Source: Methylorubrum rhodinum (GTDB lineage Bacteria; Pseudomonadota; Alphaproteobacteria; Rhizobiales; Beijerinckiaceae). From it: a stretch of 64,000 nucleotides of DNA. Of this stretch, positions 49,354 to 58,483 are shown in pieces. The stretch's first letter is position 1. Each line of letters begins with the position of its first letter. The notes beneath the pieces are model-generated. The model made no database searches, was not told the origin of the DNA, and saw only the letters and a program-made list of their open reading frames with translations. The stretch lies in assembly GCF_014199935.1 (NCBI RefSeq), contig NZ_JACHOP010000003.1, positions 248,001 to 312,000 of the forward strand, written 5' to 3'. Both the position numbers and the translations under genes were made by a program.

Positions 49354-51822
49354 TCATGCAACCAGAAAATCGGCTGCCGTGAGCGCGGCCTTGTTGTCGA
49401 GCACGGCGAACTTCATCGCCGCTCCGCTGCCCGAGCCGTCCGCGTCGTAGAACAGCTCGCCCGTGGTCTGCTTGTACAGGATGCGGTCGTTCGCATCCGC
49501 GGTCCCCGTGCTGATGTTCTTGAACGCGCTCTCGGCGAGCTGTCCCGGCGCCAGCGCGGAGAAGACGTCTTTCGACAGCCGCACCGTATCCTCGGCCGCG
49601 AAGTCGGCGATCCGGTCGACGTTGCCCGCGCCGAGCGCCGTCGAGAAGACGAAGCTGTCCGCTCCGCCCCGGCCGGTCAGCACGTCGCCGCCGCCCCGGC
49701 CGTCGAGCACGTTGGCGCCGCTGTTGCCCACCAGCGACTGGCCGAACGCGTTGCCGGAGAGGTTGAACCGCGCCGAGCCGGTCGAGGCCAGCAGTTGCAG
49801 CGCCTCGATCTCTTGGCCCTCCCCCAGCACGTAGCTCGCCGAGGCCAGCACCGTGTCGCGCCCGCCGCCCGCCGCCTCGGTGATGCGGTCGCCGAGATTG
49901 TCGACGATATAGGTGTCGCCGCCGCCCCGGCCGGTCATCGCGTCGCGGCCGACGCCGCCGTTGATGACGTTGGCGCCGTTGTTGCCCACCAGCGACTGGC
50001 TGATCTCGTTGCCGGTCAGGTTGAGGCCGGCCGAGCCGGTCGAGGCGAGGAGCTGCAGCGCCTCGATCTCCTGCCCGGCCTGGAGCGCGTAGCTGGTCGA
50101 GGCGAACACCCGGTCGACGCCCCCGCCCGAGGCCTCGAACACGAGGTCGCCGGCGTTGTCGACGACGAAGGCATCGTCGCCGGTCCCGCCGATCAGGCGG
50201 TCGGCGCCCGCGCCGCCGTTGAGCGTGTCGGCACCGCCGCCGCCGCTGAGGAGATTGGCGCCGCTATTGCCCTCGAGCGTATTGGCGAACGTGTTTCCCG
50301 ACAGATTGATCGCGGCGGTCGAGAAGGGCGAGAATGTCTTCACCGTCTCGATGTGTTGTACATCGCTGAGGGAAAAGCTGACCTCGGTGATGACCGTGTC
50401 GGTGCCGGCGTCGGCCGCCTCGAAGACGAGATCGCCCGCATCGACGTAGATGACGTCGTCGCCCTTTCCGCCATAGAGCCGATCGGCGCCGAGGCCCCCG
50501 TTCAGGGTGTCGTTGGCGTCCCCGCCGTACAGGGCGTCGTTCCCTCGCGCACCGTTCAGCGTGCTGCCGAAACGGCTTCCATCGAAGTTGAAGTTCACCG
50601 CGGCGTGCAGTTCGTCGTTATGATCCGAGCCCGTCACGTTCTCGATGTCACCGAAGGTATCGCCGCTCGCGTCGCCTCCATTGGCCGCGCCGGTCGCAAG
50701 GTTGACGAGAACGCCCGAGGCGCTGCCGAGATAGGAGGCGGTGTCGATGCCGAAACCGCCGATCAGCCGATCCGCGCCGGCTCCGCCCTCCAGCGTGTCG
50801 TTGCCGGCACCGAACAGGTCGTCGCCGTAGAGCGTGTCGGCGCCCGCGCCCCCGAACAGGGCGTCGTTTCCGCCGTTGCCGGTGAGCGTGTTGACCAGTT
50901 CGTTGCCGTAGAGGATGTCGGCGAAGGCCGAGCCGACCGCGTTCTCGACCCAGTCCGCCGGGCTCAACTCGCGGCCGGCGAAGGCGCGGATCTCGTCGCC
51001 TTCGGCGTCGCCGCCCCTGCCGATCCCGCCGGCGAGCGAGACGGTCACGCCGGCTGCGCTATCGCTGTAGGAGACCGTGTCGATCCCGTTGCCGCCGCTG
51101 ATCTTGTCCGCGCCGCTCCCGCCGATCAGCGTGTCGTTGTCGTCGCCCCCCCAGAGGCTGTCCTTCCCGCTGCCGCCGAGGAGACTGTCCCGACCCGTGC
51201 CGCCGCGGAGGGTGTCGTCGCCGCCCTTGCCGGAGAGCGCGTCGTCGCCGCCTCGGCCGTCGAGGATGTTGTTGCCGTCCACGACCGTCAGGCCGCCCGA
51301 CGGGAAGGTGCCGACGAAGCGCCCGTTCGTGCCCGTGATGACGTCGCGGCTCTCGGTGCCGATGACGTTGGCGATCGAGGTGTAGGTGTCGCCCTCGGCA
51401 TCGCCGAAGCGTCCGGTGCCGCCGCTGCCGGAATTGGTGCTCGCCAGCGTGACGGTCACCCCGGCATCGCTGCTGGTGTTGTCCGAGAGACCGGTCAGGT
51501 CGGACGAGTATCCCCCGGCGCGCCCGAACACCAGGGTGTCGCTGCCGGTGCCGCCGTCGATCCGATCTGCGCCGCCGCCGCCTCGCAGGAAATCGTCGCC
51601 GGAACCGCCGTCCAGAGTATCGGAGCCGGTGCCGCCGCTGATATCGTCGCCCTCGGTACCTCCGTACAAGAAATCGCTGCCCCCCAATCCGATCAGATCG
51701 TCGGCGCCACCGAACCCGTTGATGGTGTCGCCGAGGAATGTCCCGATCAGCGGGTCCGAGGTGCCGCTCTCGAACGGCCCGAGATACTTGTTCGGCTGAT
51801 TGTCGCCGTTGATGACAGCCAT
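49354..51822 (-). CDS. RTX-type calcium-binding repeat protein
   Basis: An 822-residue acidic protein dominated by GGxGxDxLx nonapeptides (such as GGSGDDFLRGGGGADRIDGG, GKGGDDTLRGGTGRDSLLGG, GNGGNDALFGGAGADTLYGD). It also has several repeats of about 85-90 residues built on GDLVFEA, LQAGQEIEALQLLASTGSA and NLTGNEISQSLVGNNGANV. The end (TTGELFYDADGSGSGAAMKFAVLDNKAALTAADFLVA) is typical of type I secretion substrates. It folds on calcium outside the cell. No catalytic domain and no type I secretion genes are seen nearby. GGGAGATCAGCC precedes the ATG. Divergent from a LuxR regulator. Confidence 0.9.
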   Translation of the reverse strand: MAVINGDNQPNKYLGPFESGTSDPLIGTFLGDTINGFGGADDLIGLGGSDFLYGGTEGDDISGGTGSDTLDGGSGDDFLRGGGGADRIDGGTGSDTLVFGRAGGYSSDLTGLSDNTSSDAGVTVTLASTNSGSGGTGRFGDAEGDTYTSIANVIGTESRDVITGTNGRFVGTFPSGGLTVVDGNNILDGRGGDDALSGKGGDDTLRGGTGRDSLLGGSGKDSLWGGDDNDTLIGGSGADKISGGNGIDTVSYSDSAAGVTVSLAGGIGRGGDAEGDEIRAFAGRELSPADWVENAVGSAFADILYGNELVNTLTGNGGNDALFGGAGADTLYGDDLFGAGNDTLEGGAGADRLIGGFGIDTASYLGSASGVLVNLATGAANGGDASGDTFGDIENVTGSDHNDELHAAVNFNFDGSRFGSTLNGARGNDALYGGDANDTLNGGLGADRLYGGKGDDVIYVDAGDLVFEAADAGTDTVITEVSFSLSDVQHIETVKTFSPFSTAAINLSGNTFANTLEGNSGANLLSGGGGADTLNGGAGADRLIGGTGDDAFVVDNAGDLVFEASGGGVDRVFASTSYALQAGQEIEALQLLASTGSAGLNLTGNEISQSLVGNNGANVINGGVGRDAMTGRGGGDTYIVDNLGDRITEAAGGGRDTVLASASYVLGEGQEIEALQLLASTGSARFNLSGNAFGQSLVGNSGANVLDGRGGGDVLTGRGGADSFVFSTALGAGNVDRIADFAAEDTVRLSKDVFSALAPGQLAESAFKNISTGTADANDRILYKQTTGELFYDADGSGSGAAMKFAVLDNKAALTAADFLVA

Positions 51823-52043
51823 GGCTGATCTCCCGAATCGATCCGTCGTTCGTGTTGCCACCGCATGAGGACGGCGGGTACCGGCATTTGCCGGTTGCGA
51901 TCCGGTTTCGGCCCGACTCTCGAAGGGACAGGCGCTCGCGAAACGCTCCAGCGGCGCCGTGTTGTCGCGTTCGCCGACCGGGTTGAGTTCACCCCGGTCT
52001 GGGGCGATGTTTCGGACGTCGCGTCGGCGAGCCCCGGACCTTC

Positions 52044-53120
52044 ATGACCGAAGATCTCATCGACCGGATCTACGAGGCGGCCTTCGTGCCCGACCTCTGG
52101 GTGGGTGTTCTGGACGAGGTCAACGCCCTGTCGGGCTCCGCCGCGTCGTCCTTGATCCTGTTCGACCCGGTCGCGCAGCCTCGTTTCAAGGCGACGGAAC
52201 GGACGCATGCGAGCTTGACGACGCATGTCGAGAGCGGGGCCTGGAAAGCCAATCCGCGTCAGGCGGTGGCGTCGCGAACGCCATGGGCCGGCTTCCGAGA
52301 CGTCGGCATGGCGTTGACCGAGGCGGAACGGGCCAACGATCCCGTCGGCCGCAGCCTCGACGCGCTCGGCCTCGGATGGCAGATCGGCACCGTCATTCCC
52401 CTCACGCTGGGCCAGCTGGCGGTCATCACCTGCGAGCGGATGATCGCGAGCGGGCCGTACGAGGCTTTGCAGGTCGATCGGCTGGATCACCTGCGCCCGC
52501 ATCTCTCCCGCGCCGTCCTGATGGCGGCACGGCTCGGGCTCGAACGGGCGCGCGGGGCCGTCGCGACCCTGTCGGCCCTCGGCCTGCCGGCGGCGGTCCT
52601 GACGTCGGGCGGAAAGGTCGTGGCCGTCAACGACCGTCTCGAGCGCTCGCCCCGCGTCGCGCCCGGGCCGTACGGGCGCCTGGTGCTCACGAGTCCGATG
52701 GCCGACCGGATGCTTCGGGAGATCCTGGCGGCACCGGATGCGGCCGCCCGTTCCCGCTCGATACCGCTGCCGCCCGACGGAGAGCAGCCGAGCGGCATCG
52801 CTCACATCCTGCCGCTCCGCGGGGCGGCGCACGACATCTTCGGCGGCTTTACCCTTCTGGTGATCACCACCTTGGATCTCGTCGACAACGTGCCGAAGGT
52901 CGAACTCATCGCGGCACTCTACGATCTGACGCCGCGGGAGGCGCAACTGGCGACGGCCCTCACGGCCGGCCTCACCCTCAAACAGGCCGCCCACGAGAGC
53001 GATCTGCGCTTCTCGACAGCCCGATCTTACCTGGAGAGGATTTTCCGCAAGACCGGAGCAACCCAGCAGAGTCAGCTTGTGTCCCTCCTGAAGGGGACAC
53101 GCCTGTCGCCGCCGGAATAA
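52044..53120 (+). CDS. LuxR-type helix-turn-helix transcriptional regulator
   Basis: A 358-residue protein. The N-terminal 280 residues may be a PAS/GAF-like sensing region ([37 protein letters not shown]). The C-terminal LuxR HTH is [55 protein letters not shown]. This type is common beside surface or secreted protein genes. Divergent from the RTX gene across 221 bp, so it may regulate that gene. Confidence 0.85.
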   Translation: MTEDLIDRIYEAAFVPDLWVGVLDEVNALSGSAASSLILFDPVAQPRFKATERTHASLTTHVESGAWKANPRQAVASRTPWAGFRDVGMALTEAERANDPVGRSLDALGLGWQIGTVIPLTLGQLAVITCERMIASGPYEALQVDRLDHLRPHLSRAVLMAARLGLERARGAVATLSALGLPAAVLTSGGKVVAVNDRLERSPRVAPGPYGRLVLTSPMADRMLREILAAPDAAARSRSIPLPPDGEQPSGIAHILPLRGAAHDIFGGFTLLVITTLDLVDNVPKVELIAALYDLTPREAQLATALTAGLTLKQAAHESDLRFSTARSYLERIFRKTGATQQSQLVSLLKGTRLSPPE

Positions 53121-53253
53121 CGGAAGCGCGGTCGCGACGCCGTCGGCGCTCGTCGAGGGGGGCGCCGCTGCTGCCCGATCTGCCGCCGGCATTGATGCGG
53201 CCTCGGCTGGTGAGCGACGCCCAAGGCTGAACGCTTCTGCTACGTTCACACCC

Positions 53254-53901
53254 ATGTGCAACCTCTACAGCCTGACGAAGAGCCAGGACGAGATCCGGCG
53301 CGCCTTCCGGATCGACACCGACCGCGCCGGCAACCTGCCGCCGCTGCCCGGCATCTTCCCGAACACCGCCGCGCCGATCGTCCACGTCGCGGAGGGGCGG
53401 CGCGTGCTGTCGATGTACCGCTGGGGCATGCCCTCGCCGGCCTTCGCGCTGGAGGGCAAGCGGGTCGATCCGGGCGTCACCAACGTGCGCAACACCGGCT
53501 CGCCGCACTGGCGCCGCTGGCTCGGGCCGGAGCACCGCTGTCTCGTGCCGCTCTCCGCCTTCAGCGAGTTCAACAAGGCCGCCGGCGGCGACATCTGGTT
53601 CGCCCTGAACGAGGATCGCCCGCTCGCCTGCTTCGCCGGAATCAGGACGGAGGGCTGGACCTCGGTTCGCAAGCTGAAGGACGGCGAGACGACGGACGAC
53701 CTCTACGCCTTCCTGACCTGCCCGCCGAACGCCGAGGTCGGCGCGGTGCACCCGAAGGCGATGCCGGTGATCCTGGCGACGGAGGAGGAGCGGGACGCGT
53801 GGCTTCGGGCGCCGTGGTCGGAGGCGAAGGCGCTGCAGCGCCCGCTGCCGGACGGTACGCTGACGGTGGTTGGGCGAGGCGCCAAGCACGAGGGTGCATG
53901 A
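53254..53901 (+). CDS. SRAP domain protein (HMCES/YedK family)
   Basis: A 215-residue protein. Cys2 (MCNLYSLT) is the residue that crosslinks to abasic [40 protein letters not shown] and [10 protein letters not shown] (catalytic His) complete the SRAP motifs. It shields abasic sites in single-stranded DNA. The usual NARxE reads NVRNT here. Its stop overlaps the next small gene (ATGA), which is followed by a helicase gene. Confidence 0.93.
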   Translation: MCNLYSLTKSQDEIRRAFRIDTDRAGNLPPLPGIFPNTAAPIVHVAEGRRVLSMYRWGMPSPAFALEGKRVDPGVTNVRNTGSPHWRRWLGPEHRCLVPLSAFSEFNKAAGGDIWFALNEDRPLACFAGIRTEGWTSVRKLKDGETTDDLYAFLTCPPNAEVGAVHPKAMPVILATEEERDAWLRAPWSEAKALQRPLPDGTLTVVGRGAKHEGA

Positions 53902-54137
53902 TGGCGGAGCAGACCTGCAGGGATCGGCCTCTCTGCGTCCACTATGTCGGCTTCCGGGACGACCGCTACTGGAACGCCTTCAAGATCTGGGGCGGACCGC
54001 GGATGATCCATCGCAAATGGGACCGCATCGCCCGACACGACGTCGGACCGGACGATCTCGTGATCTTCGCCGAGGGCGACGAGCATCAACCTCCGGCGGC
54101 CTACAACGCCACCGACCTCGACGAGCGATGGCTGTAG
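53898..54137 (+). CDS. Small conserved hypothetical protein
   Basis: A 79-residue protein: [49 protein letters not shown]. The pattern is a compact alpha/beta fold without a known name. ATG at 53898 overlaps the SRAP stop; the second ATG at 53901 is equally possible. Coupling to the SRAP gene suggests a shared role. Confidence 0.65.
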   Translation: MMAEQTCRDRPLCVHYVGFRDDRYWNAFKIWGGPRMIHRKWDRIARHDVGPDDLVIFAEGDEHQPPAAYNATDLDERWL

Positions 54138-54245
54138 GAGCCAGCGCGGAGGCTCGTGCGCCGAACCATCAACCGGTCGCGTCCGTTGCTCGCCCAATCC
54201 GGACCGATCGTTCCGCCGTCCCCGTTTCAGCCGAGACACGCCTTC

Positions 54246-56393
54246 ATGGCCCGCAAGCGCCTCCGCCCCACGATCGAGAGCCTGACCGAGTCCCTCGGGC
54301 GGCTCGGCCTCTCGCCCAGGAGCGTCGATCTCGAAGCCCTGCGGGCCCATCTCGAACTGCCGGAATTCGGAGCGGCGGTCGAGGACGAGCGCGTCGCTCT
54401 CGCTGTGCGCGAGATGTCAGCGGCGCGCGCCTTCATCGAAACCGGCATTCCCGTGCTCAAGCGCGCCGTTCCCAGGCTGAGGTCCACGGTCGCGAAGGAC
54501 GACGGCATCATCTGGAGCCTTCGTGTCGCGATCCCGCTGCTCGATGCCGGCCGGATGGATCTGCGGGTGGACGCGGCGCCGGAACGCGAGGCGGCCGAGA
54601 TCCTGGCCGGGATGGCCGGGCGCAACGATCCGACCCACCGCCTCGACGCGCTGCGGGCCGCCCTGACCGAGGCGGAGGTCGAGATCGTCGGTGCCTTGCG
54701 CAAGCCGGTCGACCGTTTGAGGGGCCAGATCCTCGCCGACCTGCGCGAGGTCGGCGCCGATGCAGCCGCCTACCTCGAACACATGGATCGCTCGCTGCGC
54801 TCGCGCCCGTTCCGCTTGGGTCCCCGGCTCGCCCGGTCCCTCCTCGACGCCCTCGCGCCGGTTCGCCAACGGGCCAAGGCCGTCGCCCGCGAGGGCTCCC
54901 GCCTGCGGCGGCTGCGCGATCAGGTCGGATTCGGGGCCTACATCGAGAAATTCGGCGCGGCGCGGCGCCTGAACCGGCGCATCCTGTTCCACATGGGGCC
55001 GACCAATTCGGGCAAGACTTACGCGGCGCTCCAGGCCCTGACGGATGCGCCCACCGGCGCCTACCTCGCGCCGCTGCGGTTGCTCGCTCTGGAGAACTAC
55101 GAGGCCCTGCGCGAGCGGGGGCTGCGGGCCGGCATGGTCACCGGCGAGGAAATCCTCGGCGCGATCGACCCGACCCACACGGCGCGCACCATCGAGACCG
55201 CAGACCTGACCCGGCCGATCGACGTCGCCGTGATCGACGAGATCCAGATGCTCGCGGACCCGGATCGGGGCTGGGCCTGGACGAACGCGCTGTTCGGAGT
55301 GCCGGCCCGGACCGTCATCGTCTGCGGCTCGGACGATGCCCTGTCCTACGTGCGCCGCGCGGCGGAAGCCGCCGACGAGTCGCTGGAGGTGATCGCCTTC
55401 GAGCGCAAGTCGCCGCTGCTGCTGCAGGACGAGGCGGTCCCGCTGGAGACGGTGGAGCCGGGGGACGCCGTGGTCGCCTTCTCGCGGCGCGCCGTGCACG
55501 AGAACCGCGAGATCCTGGTCGCCCGCGGGCACCGGGTCGCGACGATCTACGGCGCGCTCTCGCCCGAGGTCCGCCGCGCCGAGGCCGCGCGGTTCCGCTC
55601 GGGCGAGGCCAACGTCCTCGTCACCACCGATGCGGTCGGCATGGGCCTCAACCTGGGGCCGCTGAAGCGGATCGTGTTCTCGGCGGTGCGCAAGTGGGAC
55701 GGCACCGGGGAGCGGGCGCTCACGAACTCGGAAATCCGCCAGATCGCCGGCCGGGCCGGGCGCTACGGGCATCACGAGGTCGGCTACGTCGCGGCGACCG
55801 AGCCCACCGCGATCGAGCCGATCCGCCTCGCGCTGTCGGGCGCACCGACGGCGCCGGCGGCCGACACCCGCTTCTTCGTGCGCCCCGATCTGACCGCGAT
55901 CCGCTCCGTGGCGGAGGAGATGCAGACCAACAGCCTCACCGAGGTGATGACGCATTTCGCGCGTGCCACCTTCTACGCGGGTTCGCCGTTCCAGCCCTCG
56001 GCCCTGGAGGAAATCTTGGAGGTCGCGCGCACGATCGACCGCGCCCGTCTGCCGATCGAGGAAAGATTCGTGTTCTCGGTCTGCCCGATCAACCGGCGCG
56101 ACGAGATCGCCATGGGCATGCTGGAGCGCTGGAGCCAAGCTCGCGCCATCGGCGCAACGGTGCCTGCCCTGCGGGCAAGCCTCGCGGGCGAACTCGACTA
56201 TCAGGAACGGACGGTGAAGCTCGCCAGCGCCTACCTCTGGCTGGCCCGGCGCTTCCCCGAGACCTTCGACGACGCCGAGGCGATCCGGCAGATGCGGGGG
56301 CGCGCCAACGACGCGATCGAGCAGCACCTGCGGGAGACGGCGACCCGCAAGGCGGAGCGCCGGACCCGCCGTGTCGTCGAGGCACGAAACTGA
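54246..56393 (+). CDS. SUV3-like DEAD/DEAH-box helicase
   Basis: A 715-residue protein. After a helical region of about 240 residues come Walker A (FHMGPTNSGKTYAALQAL, near residue 250), APLRLLALENYEAL, Walker B DEIQM near residue 331, and FGVPARTVIVCGSDDAL. The second RecA domain has VVAFSRRAVHENREIL, ATIYGALSPEVRRAEA, VLVTTDAVGMGLNL and EIRQIAGRAGRYG. This is the layout of mitochondrial SUV3 RNA helicases and their alphaproteobacterial relatives, linked to RNA turnover. An in-frame GTG at 54156 would lengthen it by 30 residues. It follows the SRAP and small genes on the same strand. Confidence 0.92.
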   Translation: MARKRLRPTIESLTESLGRLGLSPRSVDLEALRAHLELPEFGAAVEDERVALAVREMSAARAFIETGIPVLKRAVPRLRSTVAKDDGIIWSLRVAIPLLDAGRMDLRVDAAPEREAAEILAGMAGRNDPTHRLDALRAALTEAEVEIVGALRKPVDRLRGQILADLREVGADAAAYLEHMDRSLRSRPFRLGPRLARSLLDALAPVRQRAKAVAREGSRLRRLRDQVGFGAYIEKFGAARRLNRRILFHMGPTNSGKTYAALQALTDAPTGAYLAPLRLLALENYEALRERGLRAGMVTGEEILGAIDPTHTARTIETADLTRPIDVAVIDEIQMLADPDRGWAWTNALFGVPARTVIVCGSDDALSYVRRAAEAADESLEVIAFERKSPLLLQDEAVPLETVEPGDAVVAFSRRAVHENREILVARGHRVATIYGALSPEVRRAEAARFRSGEANVLVTTDAVGMGLNLGPLKRIVFSAVRKWDGTGERALTNSEIRQIAGRAGRYGHHEVGYVAATEPTAIEPIRLALSGAPTAPAADTRFFVRPDLTAIRSVAEEMQTNSLTEVMTHFARATFYAGSPFQPSALEEILEVARTIDRARLPIEERFVFSVCPINRRDEIAMGMLERWSQARAIGATVPALRASLAGELDYQERTVKLASAYLWLARRFPETFDDAEAIRQMRGRANDAIEQHLRETATRKAERRTRRVVEARN

Positions 56394-56479
56394 CCGGGCC
56401 ATCCAGGGGGAGGCGTACCAGGGTTCGAAGCAGCTCGTCTCAACCGATCAGCAGTGCGGGGCCTGCGACATTCTGGAAC

Positions 56480-56827
56480 GTGGTAGCTCTGAGCCCTGTT
56501 CTCCTCCTGCCGAACGGCACAACAGGGGGAATCCCCCTGCGAGTGACGGCAGCAGCCCTCGCCGGCGCCCCTCTCGTCGCGACGGCCGGTCTGGCCCTGG
56601 CCGGCGGTACGGGGTCGGGATCGTCCGGCACCAGCAACTCGGGCACATCGAACGGCACCGGGGCGACCGACGCCGGTTCGGGCTCTTCCCCCGGATCGTC
56701 CGGCAGCGCGCCGACCACCGGCGGCAAGAGCCGGTCGGGCACGTCAAACAGCACCGGCGCGAACGATGCGGGTTCCGGGTCGTCGCCCGGATCGAGCGGT
56801 ACCGGCACCGGCTCGGGAACGCGGTAA
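56480..56827 (+). CDS. Possible secreted Gly/Ser/Thr-rich low-complexity protein
   Basis: A 115-codon frame from GTG at 56480. A hydrophobic segment (LRVTAAALAGAPLVATAGLALAG) is followed by repeats such as SGTSNSTGANDAGSGSSPGSSG. Third positions are mostly G or C, as in real genes here. The opposite strand also holds an open Pro/Asp-rich frame (56440-56808), so the coding strand is not certain. No family. Confidence 0.4.
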   Translation: MVALSPVLLLPNGTTGGIPLRVTAAALAGAPLVATAGLALAGGTGSGSSGTSNSGTSNGTGATDAGSGSSPGSSGSAPTTGGKSRSGTSNSTGANDAGSGSSPGSSGTGTGSGTR

Positions 56828-57651
56828 GGAAATCGGGCCCTCTCGCCCGCCGCGGGACGGCCTTGAATGAAGGCCTCGCCGTCAGTTCATGCCCTTCCAC
56901 AGCAGAAGGATGACCGCGAAGCCGAGGACATCGTAGGCGAGCGCCCCGGCCAGGAAGATCGGCATGGGGCGGTTCGGCACCGCCGGACGCGCTTCGCCGG
57001 TCCGGGGGCTAGGCGTTGGTCGACCGGGCCGCGGCCACGATTGCGGCGTCGGCTCCGACAGAAACCGCGTCAGGCACTCGGGCAGCGGACGCTGCGGCGA
57101 TGGGGGCCCTTCGGCGCGCCGATATGCACCGGCAGCTTGTTGAGCATCCGAGCGGCGGCATTCTGCTTGTCGGTAACGGCCGCGATGACCTCGTCTCCAG
57201 CCTCGCCGGTCAAAGGGGGCGGCGGACGCGTCGAGCACCGGGAACTTTGGGAGGCGCTCATTGAGGCCGTGAAGCGGCACCAAAAGGTGGTGTGGAAGAC
57301 GGCTTGAGCCCCAAAAAGGCTGGGGTTCACCATCGCTTTAATTTGGGGTTCACGCGCCAGATCGTCGCTCAACAACCCGTTGCAATCATTAGGCAATTGG
57401 ATCGCGTGACAAGCTGGCGCGCCCTACGGGATTCGGTGTGCGACGCCTCAAAATGTTGAAAAGACAGATGTTTTTGCCCCGGCTCGTAGCATCAATGTAG
57501 CATGAATTCGTAGCGCTGCTGTAGCAAAAAAATGCTCTGCGAGCTTCCGCTGTATCGACGGGTGAATGTCAAACAGCATCGGACTGGACCCCGTATCGGC
57601 GTCCAATCGGGGCTCTGACTCACTTTCGGTGCAGGCGGGTTGATGGATCTC
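56828..57651. other. Decayed intergenic region
   Basis: No convincing gene. A 27-codon minus-strand frame at 56882-56965 encodes a membrane-like peptide (MPIFLAGALAYDVLGFAVILLLWKGMN split over its length) and may be the end of a small protein. 57219-57307 (plus) reads HRELWEALIEAVKRHQ, resembling a piece of RNase HI. 57310-57540 is AT-richer. The mix of fragments suggests a site of past insertion and deletion. Confidence 0.5.
57486..57525. repeat. Four spaced GTAGC motifs
   Basis: GTAGC occurs at 57486, 57497, 57510 and 57521, a spacing of 11, 13 and 11 bp, in an AT-rich patch. It is followed by AGCA-AAAAAA-TGCT. It could be a protein-binding array or a relic of a mobile element end. Confidence 0.35.
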
Positions 57652-57748
57652 GGTCTTGTCCCGTGCGGTGGTGTAGCTGAGGGGTGGTCATCGGCGGTTG
57701 CCGGGTAGGGTTCGAGTTGCGAAGCTTGAACTCACGCCGGAGGCGACG

Positions 57749-58211
57749 ATGAGGAACGCGCTCGCCCACGTCGCGCCCAAGTAGCGGCCCGCCGTGATGG
57801 CGATGCTCAAGACCATTTTCGCCCAGGACAGTGCGAAGGCAGCCCGAGAGCAGTGGGCCTCGGTCGCCGACACGCTGCGCGAGCGCTATCCGAAGCGGGC
57901 CGGCCTGATGAACGAGGCGCACGAGAACGTCCTGGCCTACATGGCTTTCCCGCGCGAGCACTGGCCGCAGATCGCCTCGACCAACCCGCTCGATCCTTCG
58001 ACAGGCTCAGGATGAGGGCCTCAACGGCGAGATCAAGCGCCGCTCGGACGTGATCGGCATCTTCCCCAACGATCGGGCCGTCCTGCGCCTCGTCGGGGCG
58101 CTGATGTTGGAACAGAACAACGAGTGGGCGGTCCCCCGCCGCTACACAAGCCTGGAAAACCGCGTCGCCTTGAGCGATGATCCCGTCCTCAGGCTGTCGT
58201 GGCCGCCTAAT
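57749..58211 (+). pseudogene. Broken IS256-family transposase, C-terminal part
   Basis: The conserved end of IS256 transposases can be read (MRNALAHVAPK, FAQDSAKAAREQWASVADTL, ENVLAYMAFPREHWPQIASTNPL, NGEIKRRSDVIGIFPNDRAVLRL, ALMLEQNNEWAVPRRYTSLE). There is an in-frame TAG after VAPK at 57780-57782, and a 24-bp repeat (57994-58017) interrupts the STNPLERLNGE motif and shifts the frame. The catalytic N-terminal part is missing. Not functional. Confidence 0.88.
57994..58017. repeat. REP-like 24-bp insertion within the transposase remnant
   Basis: TCCTTCGACAGGCTCAGGAT(GAGG) replaces the expected direct continuation of the transposase sequence. Its CTCAGGATGAGG end matches the arm of the long palindrome at 10342-10449. 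It shows that a palindromic element inserted after the IS, or took part in its decay. Confidence 0.65.
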
Positions 58212-58267
58212 CATCTTCGGACCTTGCCGAGGACCGGCGCTCCTACACCACATCACGGGACACGACC

Positions 58268-58367
58268 CAAACAGACCCAAGCAAGCCTCCGTCACATCCA
58301 AGGCGGAGACCGTTTTTTCCCGGATTGCGGAAGCGATTTCGACCGCGGTTATCGCGCAGATATCCAT
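58268..58367 (-). pseudogene. 5' stump of an amidase gene, truncated by the IS remnant
   Basis: ATG at 58367 has AGGAAGGTGC upstream and opens MDICAITAVEIASAIREKTVSALDVTEACL, the usual N-terminus of amidase-signature enzymes. After 33 codons it runs into the IS end, and no continuation is found on the other side. In nitrile hydratase operons an amidase turns the amide product into acid; here that step has been lost from the operon. Confidence 0.8.
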
Positions 58368-58483
58368 GCACCTTCCTCGGTCTTGGGGAACGCCAATTGT
58401 TTCGTTGGCCGCAGCCCGCGTGTCGCCCGCGCGATGGGACATGGGCATATCCAGCAGTGAGCCGGCGGCCATCGAAAAATGCT

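Larger units (their letters stand above)
57652..58267 (+). mobile_element. IS256-family insertion sequence remnant
   Basis: The ends are matching inverted repeats: GGTCTTGTCCCGTGCGGTGG... at 57652-57676 and its partner at 58243-58267 agree at 22 of 25 positions. The 616-bp interval is about half the length of a complete IS256-type element and contains only the C-terminal part of a transposase, so the interior is deleted. No target duplication is evident at its edges. The right end interrupts an amidase gene. Confidence 0.85.

Noticed and set aside
48912..49361. Several minus-strand frames upstream of the RTX stop
   Set aside because: All are Arg/Ala/Pro-rich with different reading frames of similar length, the pattern of non-coding GC-rich DNA.
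53870..56479. Long plus-strand frame covering the helicase region
   Set aside because: It runs in another frame of the clear SUV3-like gene and is Arg/Pro/Gly-rich throughout; only its last 115 codons (from 56480) lie outside the helicase and were considered separately.
57219..57307. Short segment resembling RNase HI (HRELWEALIEAVKRHQ)
   Set aside because: Too short, lacks the catalytic residues and ends after KTA; at most a fragment, and similarity by eye is not enough to call a pseudogene.
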